From: Alcanivoracaceae bacterium
GTDB lineage: Bacteria > Pseudomonadota > Gammaproteobacteria > Xanthomonadales > Marinicellaceae
DNA: 64,000 bases
Reading direction: 5' to 3'
NCBI GenBank assembly: GCA_016744455.1
Contig: JADGEI010000018.1
Coordinates: 1 to 64,000, forward strand
Below the pieces are notes generated by a model. That model ran no database searches. It had not been told where the DNA came from and saw only the letters and a program-made list of their open reading frames with translations. Below are positions 60,379 to 64,000 of the stretch, piece after piece; position 1 is the stretch's first letter, and the number at the start of each line of letters is the position of its first letter. The translations under genes and the position numbers were made by a program.

Positions 60379-62023
60379 AAAGTATTCACCTTTTAATCCT
60401 CCAGCTAATTATTGGGGAAGATCATGGAAGTCTTTATTACAACTAATACTAAATGGTTTGACTAAGTCATTCATTGTTGTCAGTTGTTTTTATTGGGTTA
60501 AAAATTTATCTTCACAAATTCGTTTACAAGAGACCATACAAATCAATACTATTTTATATCTGCTTTTGTCAGCTTTATTAATTATTCTTCTTAGGCTTCA
60601 TGAAAGATATACAGCAGAAAAGATGTCGCAAAAATATATCAATGCGGTGAGATCTAGCTTACTGAAAAGGTTAATGAGAGTATCTATAAGAGAAATTCAA
60701 AGTAAAACTATTGGAAACTTATCATCACGTTTAGCAGGTGATTTATCTGCAATAAAACGTTGGTTAAGTTTAGGAATGTCTAGGTTGATTACACATAGCA
60801 TCTTAATAGCTGTTGTAATTGGTCTAATTATGTCAATTAATTCTACATTAGGGATCATCATTGCTTTTGCTATTTTAATACTATCATCTTTGACCATGTA
60901 CTTAGGGTACCATTTAAAGGCGAGTATTAAGCTGGTTAGAACCAACCGCATTAAGATAAATAGTTTATTAGTGGAAAGGTTATCAGCAATATCAGCGATT
61001 AGAGCAATGGGGCAAGAAAAAAAAGAAATAATATTAATTAAAAAACATGCAAGAAAATTAGAAAAAAATATTGCTAAACAAGGTATCTATCTTGGGATGC
61101 TTAGAGGTGTTGGAGATGCTTCATCAATTGTATTAATTAGTCTTTTTTTTAGTTTCAATATAATAAATAACAACCATTTGTCAGTAGAAGATATTACAGC
61201 ATTGATAAGTATAATTTTATTTTTAAATTCACCGATAAGAGAGTTAGGTAGAGTTTTAGAATATTATCAAGGCGCAAAATTATCGATAAATAAAATTCAT
61301 GAACTTTATCAATATAACCGAATAGTACGAGGTAAAACTATGCAACAAAAAATGAAGCATAGAAGTGGGGTTGTTAACGTTAAAAATCTCAATTTAAAAG
61401 GCTTGTTCGTTAATTTTAATTTGAATATAAAAGCAGGAGAACATGTAGCATTATTAGGTAAGAACGGTTCTGGTAAAAGCACTTTGTTTGAACTATTACT
61501 TGGGTTAATAAAACCAGATTCCGGATATTTAAAAGTGAATGGTGTATTACCTCTGAAAATGTTACCTAGTGAAAAAGCTAGGCATATAGGAACAGTTGGT
61601 ACAGATGTGATATTGCTTAAAGGAAGCTTAAAAAACAATTTACAATACAGGGTGGAAAATGTTAATGAGGAAGACTTAAAATCTGCGATTGAAACATGTC
61701 AACTTCAGCCACTTATTAATAAACTTTCAAATGGGATAAATACTAAAATACGAGAACATGGAAAGAATTTTTCAGCTGGCGAGAAAGCCAGAATTTCACT
61801 TTGTAGAGCCATATTAACATCTCCGTCAATACTCTTATTGGACGAACCAGAAAATTATTTAGATTCTAAAGGATTAGCCATAATTAAAAAATTAATAGTC
61901 AATTACTCAGGCACTCTAATTATTGCAACACATAATAATGAATTAATAAAGCTCTGCCAAAGAAGTGTCGTGTTAGGCTCACAGAAAATATCTGGTAGCA
62001 AACTCTCTCAATTAATAAAATGA
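60371..62023 (+). CDS. ABC exporter with fused membrane and ATPase domains
   Basis: 550 residues from GTG 60371. Six membrane helices (about 25-310) form a type IV exporter domain. The ATPase domain (about 330-550) has Walker A GKNGSGKST (363-371), a variant signature FSAGE in place of LSGGQ, Walker B ILLLDEP followed by ENYLD, and an H-loop ATHNN. The FSAGE motif and the E-N-Y-L-D tail are unusual. The substrate may be a small peptide, lipid or cofactor-linked compound. Translation overlaps both neighbours. Confidence 0.85.
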   Translation: MIEKYSPFNPPANYWGRSWKSLLQLILNGLTKSFIVVSCFYWVKNLSSQIRLQETIQINTILYLLLSALLIILLRLHERYTAEKMSQKYINAVRSSLLKRLMRVSIREIQSKTIGNLSSRLAGDLSAIKRWLSLGMSRLITHSILIAVVIGLIMSINSTLGIIIAFAILILSSLTMYLGYHLKASIKLVRTNRIKINSLLVERLSAISAIRAMGQEKKEIILIKKHARKLEKNIAKQGIYLGMLRGVGDASSIVLISLFFSFNIINNNHLSVEDITALISIILFLNSPIRELGRVLEYYQGAKLSINKIHELYQYNRIVRGKTMQQKMKHRSGVVNVKNLNLKGLFVNFNLNIKAGEHVALLGKNGSGKSTLFELLLGLIKPDSGYLKVNGVLPLKMLPSEKARHIGTVGTDVILLKGSLKNNLQYRVENVNEEDLKSAIETCQLQPLINKLSNGINTKIREHGKNFSAGEKARISLCRAILTSPSILLLDEPENYLDSKGLAIIKKLIVNYSGTLIIATHNNELIKLCQRSVVLGSQKISGSKLSQLIK

Positions 62024-62802
62024 AAATTAAATACATTAAGAAAAGTTTAGCCGCATGTGCTCAAATGAAGTACTTATATTATATTCCACAAAATAATAAT
62101 ATAACCAAGACTATAATATTAGTTCATGGAATTTCAAGAAATGCAGATGAAATAATGGAATCTTTTATTAGCCATGCTGATAAGAATAATTCTTTATTGA
62201 TTGCTCCTATCTTTACTAAAGAATATGCAAGCGATTATCAAAGGTTAGGTCGTCGAGGCAAAGGCCCAAGATCTGATTATTTATTGCGTTCTGTTATAAG
62301 TGAAGTCTATGAAAATATAGGTATGACCTTTAAACCCTTTTATCTTTTTGGTTTCTCTGCTGGAGCTCAGTTTGCACACCGCTATGCCTTTGCACACCCT
62401 ACAGATGTTATAAAAGTAGCATTAGTAGCTGCAGGGTGGTATACGCTTCCAATTAAAAGAATTGATTATCCAATTGGTCTCAAGTTGGGTAATCAATTTA
62501 ATGATATCGTTTTTGAACCACTAAGGTTTTTAAGGACAAGATTTAAAGTCTACATTGGTGAAAATGATTTAAGTCGAGACAAAGGGTTTAATAAGAAAAA
62601 ATTAATTGATGAGTTACAAGGAGATACAAGGGTTATAAGAGCCGAAAATTGGGTAAAACTAATGAATAAGCAATATAAAAAACACAGTATACCAAATAGT
62701 GTTGATTTAGTCGTGTTGAATAGAGTAGGCCATAGTTTTATAAACAGTGAAAAACAAGCTCATCTATCTAATAAAGTCAACAATTGGTTCAATCAGGATT
62801 AG
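62020..62802 (+). CDS. Alpha/beta-hydrolase, cytoplasmic
   Basis: 260 residues. HGISRNADEI after the first strands, a nucleophile Ser113 in GFSAG, and a catalytic His in RVGHSF near 245. The acid is likely the Asp in IGENDLSRD. No signal peptide, in contrast to the exported products around it. Resembles esterase/depolymerase-like proteins. The substrate is unknown. It overlaps the ABC gene by 4 bases, so it belongs to the same transport/modification unit. Confidence 0.8.
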   Translation: MKIKYIKKSLAACAQMKYLYYIPQNNNITKTIILVHGISRNADEIMESFISHADKNNSLLIAPIFTKEYASDYQRLGRRGKGPRSDYLLRSVISEVYENIGMTFKPFYLFGFSAGAQFAHRYAFAHPTDVIKVALVAAGWYTLPIKRIDYPIGLKLGNQFNDIVFEPLRFLRTRFKVYIGENDLSRDKGFNKKKLIDELQGDTRVIRAENWVKLMNKQYKKHSIPNSVDLVVLNRVGHSFINSEKQAHLSNKVNNWFNQD

Positions 62803-62804
62803 AA

Positions 62805-63911
62805 ATGAAAATGAAGTTAATAATATTGTTATTAAGCATATCACTAATAGATTCTGTATCAGCAAATGTAAGTTTTGATTTCGCTGGTCGTTTTGAGTTT
62901 GATTATAGTGTTTATGATGATGATTATACTTTCTATCCTGGTAATGAATTTGATACACGGAGATTTAGGTTTGGGTTATTTACCAAGTTTAATGATAATT
63001 TTTCAACCTATTTTCAAACAGATTTTTCAAACTCATTGACAACTCACAAAGCATCAACTCAAGCTGCATGGATAAGATATAGATTCAATAAAGATAATGA
63101 ATTGTATACAGGTAAAATGGAAATGCCATTTAGTCTAGAAAGTGTTAGTAATTCAAAGTACCATTATTTTATGGAGCGTTCAATTTCAAGCGCTCTGACA
63201 GAAAGGTTTGGTACAGGGTTTAATTATACCCATTATGGAAAAGATTGGAATCTTAGAGTTGGAGCTTTTGGAGATGACCATTTTAGTTTAGGGAGTTCAA
63301 ATTCATATGGTAAATCTATAACATCGCGAATAGGGAAAAAATTAAAGGCATTTGATGGAAACTTTTATTTAGGAGGGTCTTTTCAACACCGCAAACCTGA
63401 TGAATCCATAAAAATAAGAACATTGCCAGAGTCATACACAGTAAGAACAAGGCTAATAGACACTGATGAAATAGCCTTTGTTAAATCAATTAAAAAAGTT
63501 GGTGTTGAGGCCTTGTTCATAAAAGATGTTTGGAGTATTCAGACAGAGTACATTAAACATCAAATTGAACGTGAATTTGGGTCCGATTTAAATTACAACG
63601 GTGGGTATCTTATCTTAAGTAAGATGTTCAATGGAAGAAGGAGATTTAACTACCGGAAAGGTGAATGGAAATCAGCAAAAATTAAAAATTTTAAAACATG
63701 GGAATTGAGTGCACGTTACAGTTTTCTTGATTTGCAAGCCACAGAACTTAAATCAGGCTATCAGAAAAATTTAAGTTTAGGTGTTAATTATTACATCTCA
63801 AAATTAAACCGAATAATGTTCAATTACATTAGAGCTGAAGCTTCTCCAAATAGCTCAGCTGTATCAGAAACTTTAAATATTTATCAAGTACGATTCCAAT
63901 TCGAATTTTAA
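62805..63911 (+). CDS. Porin-like outer-membrane beta-barrel protein
   Basis: 368 residues from ATG 62805 (AGGA 6 bases ahead). Signal peptide, cleavage after SVSA. The sequence has alternating hydrophobic strands, an FDFAGRFEFDYSVYDDDY start, DTRRFRFGLF, and a C-terminal aromatic strand ending FQFEF. It resembles phosphate-selective porins OprO/OprP in the TGKMEMPFSLESVSNSKYHYFMERS region. It probably passes the ABC exporter's product or a nutrient across the outer membrane. Confidence 0.75.
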   Translation: MKMKLIILLLSISLIDSVSANVSFDFAGRFEFDYSVYDDDYTFYPGNEFDTRRFRFGLFTKFNDNFSTYFQTDFSNSLTTHKASTQAAWIRYRFNKDNELYTGKMEMPFSLESVSNSKYHYFMERSISSALTERFGTGFNYTHYGKDWNLRVGAFGDDHFSLGSSNSYGKSITSRIGKKLKAFDGNFYLGGSFQHRKPDESIKIRTLPESYTVRTRLIDTDEIAFVKSIKKVGVEALFIKDVWSIQTEYIKHQIEREFGSDLNYNGGYLILSKMFNGRRRFNYRKGEWKSAKIKNFKTWELSARYSFLDLQATELKSGYQKNLSLGVNYYISKLNRIMFNYIRAEASPNSSAVSETLNIYQVRFQFEF

Positions 63912-63925
63912 CTAGGAGCAAAAAT

Positions 63926-64000
63926 ATGAAATTAATATTCATAATACTATTTTTTATTTCAAACATAACTTTAGCTGATACTTGGCAAACAGCTCAAAAA
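63926..64000 (+). CDS. Start of an exported protein, cut by the window edge
   Basis: Only 25 codons are present. ATG 63926 has AGGAGC 7 bases ahead and opens with a signal peptide (LIFIILFFISNITLA, cleavage before DTWQTA). It follows the porin-like gene by 14 bases and is the fifth gene of the operon. The family cannot be judged. Confidence 0.6.
   Translation, partial: MKLIFIILFFISNITLADTWQTAQK

Overview
The window is about 64 kb of AT-rich DNA from a Gram-negative gammaproteobacterium. The evidence is a conserved ibaG-murA block divergent from a Kdo/LPS-transport block (yrbG-kdsD-kdsC-lptC-lptA-lptB-hpf), thrA, mnmG, selD-selU, a cytochrome cd1/cNOR denitrification cluster and TonB-dependent/porin outer-membrane proteins. 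Low GC, exported proteins with an IFxxGFE-like C-terminal tail and DUF2202/DUF5666/DUF6502 proteins suggest a marine, Marinicella-like lineage. That placement is from memory and tentative.

Layout. 1-2040: tail of an unrecognised gene, then a two-gene arsenate reductase/ACR3 arsenite efflux operon. 2170-4460: membrane-anchored M28 peptidase (minus). 4667-11012: cell-envelope core (murA, ibaG; yrbG, kdsDC, lptCAB, hpf), with rpoN missing from its usual place between lptB and hpf. 11332-20310: exported beta-rich protein, thrA-type aspartokinase/homoserine dehydrogenase, thioredoxin-like protein, mnmG, cbpA and a YlqF-type GTPase. 20573-27194: selD-selU, PepSY and zf-TFIIB proteins, two serine peptidases and an IscA-like protein. 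27395-33265: an accessory stretch of small same-strand single genes (SDR, SnoaL-like, DUF3830, VOC, GFA, DUF1801, small membrane proteins, one frameshifted) separated by long AT-rich spacers. Several of these spacers hold copies of a dispersed inverted-repeat element also seen at 15853-16009 and 20326-20457. 33389-37143: YeiH-type transporter, serA and a divergent D-2-hydroxyglutarate dehydrogenase-like flavoprotein.

37825-52082 is a denitrification island: norEF, norCB, norQ, a small membrane protein, a CcoG-like ferredoxin, norD, a haem-type TonB receptor, a three-domain nirS, DUF4404 and a Dnr-type regulator. Four 14-bp Dnr/FNR boxes (TTGAY-N4-RTCAA) precede norE, norC, the receptor and nirS. 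Each has a -10 hexamer at the same distance, so the island looks like one NO-responsive regulon. The norE promoter predicts a leaderless mRNA. The receptor promoter also carries a Fur-like palindrome.

52398-64000: DsbC, an SPFH protein, a DUF2202 protein, a small lipoprotein, and a divergent pair of operons. DUF6502-DUF5666 runs leftward. Rightward runs a five-gene operon: P-loop NTPase, ABC exporter, alpha/beta hydrolase, porin-like protein and an exported protein cut by the window edge. Two near-identical TTGTAA-N6-TTACAA palindromes sit one in front of each operon. This divergent locus is the best candidate for an undescribed system. No rRNA, tRNA, CRISPR array or intact insertion sequence was found by reading.
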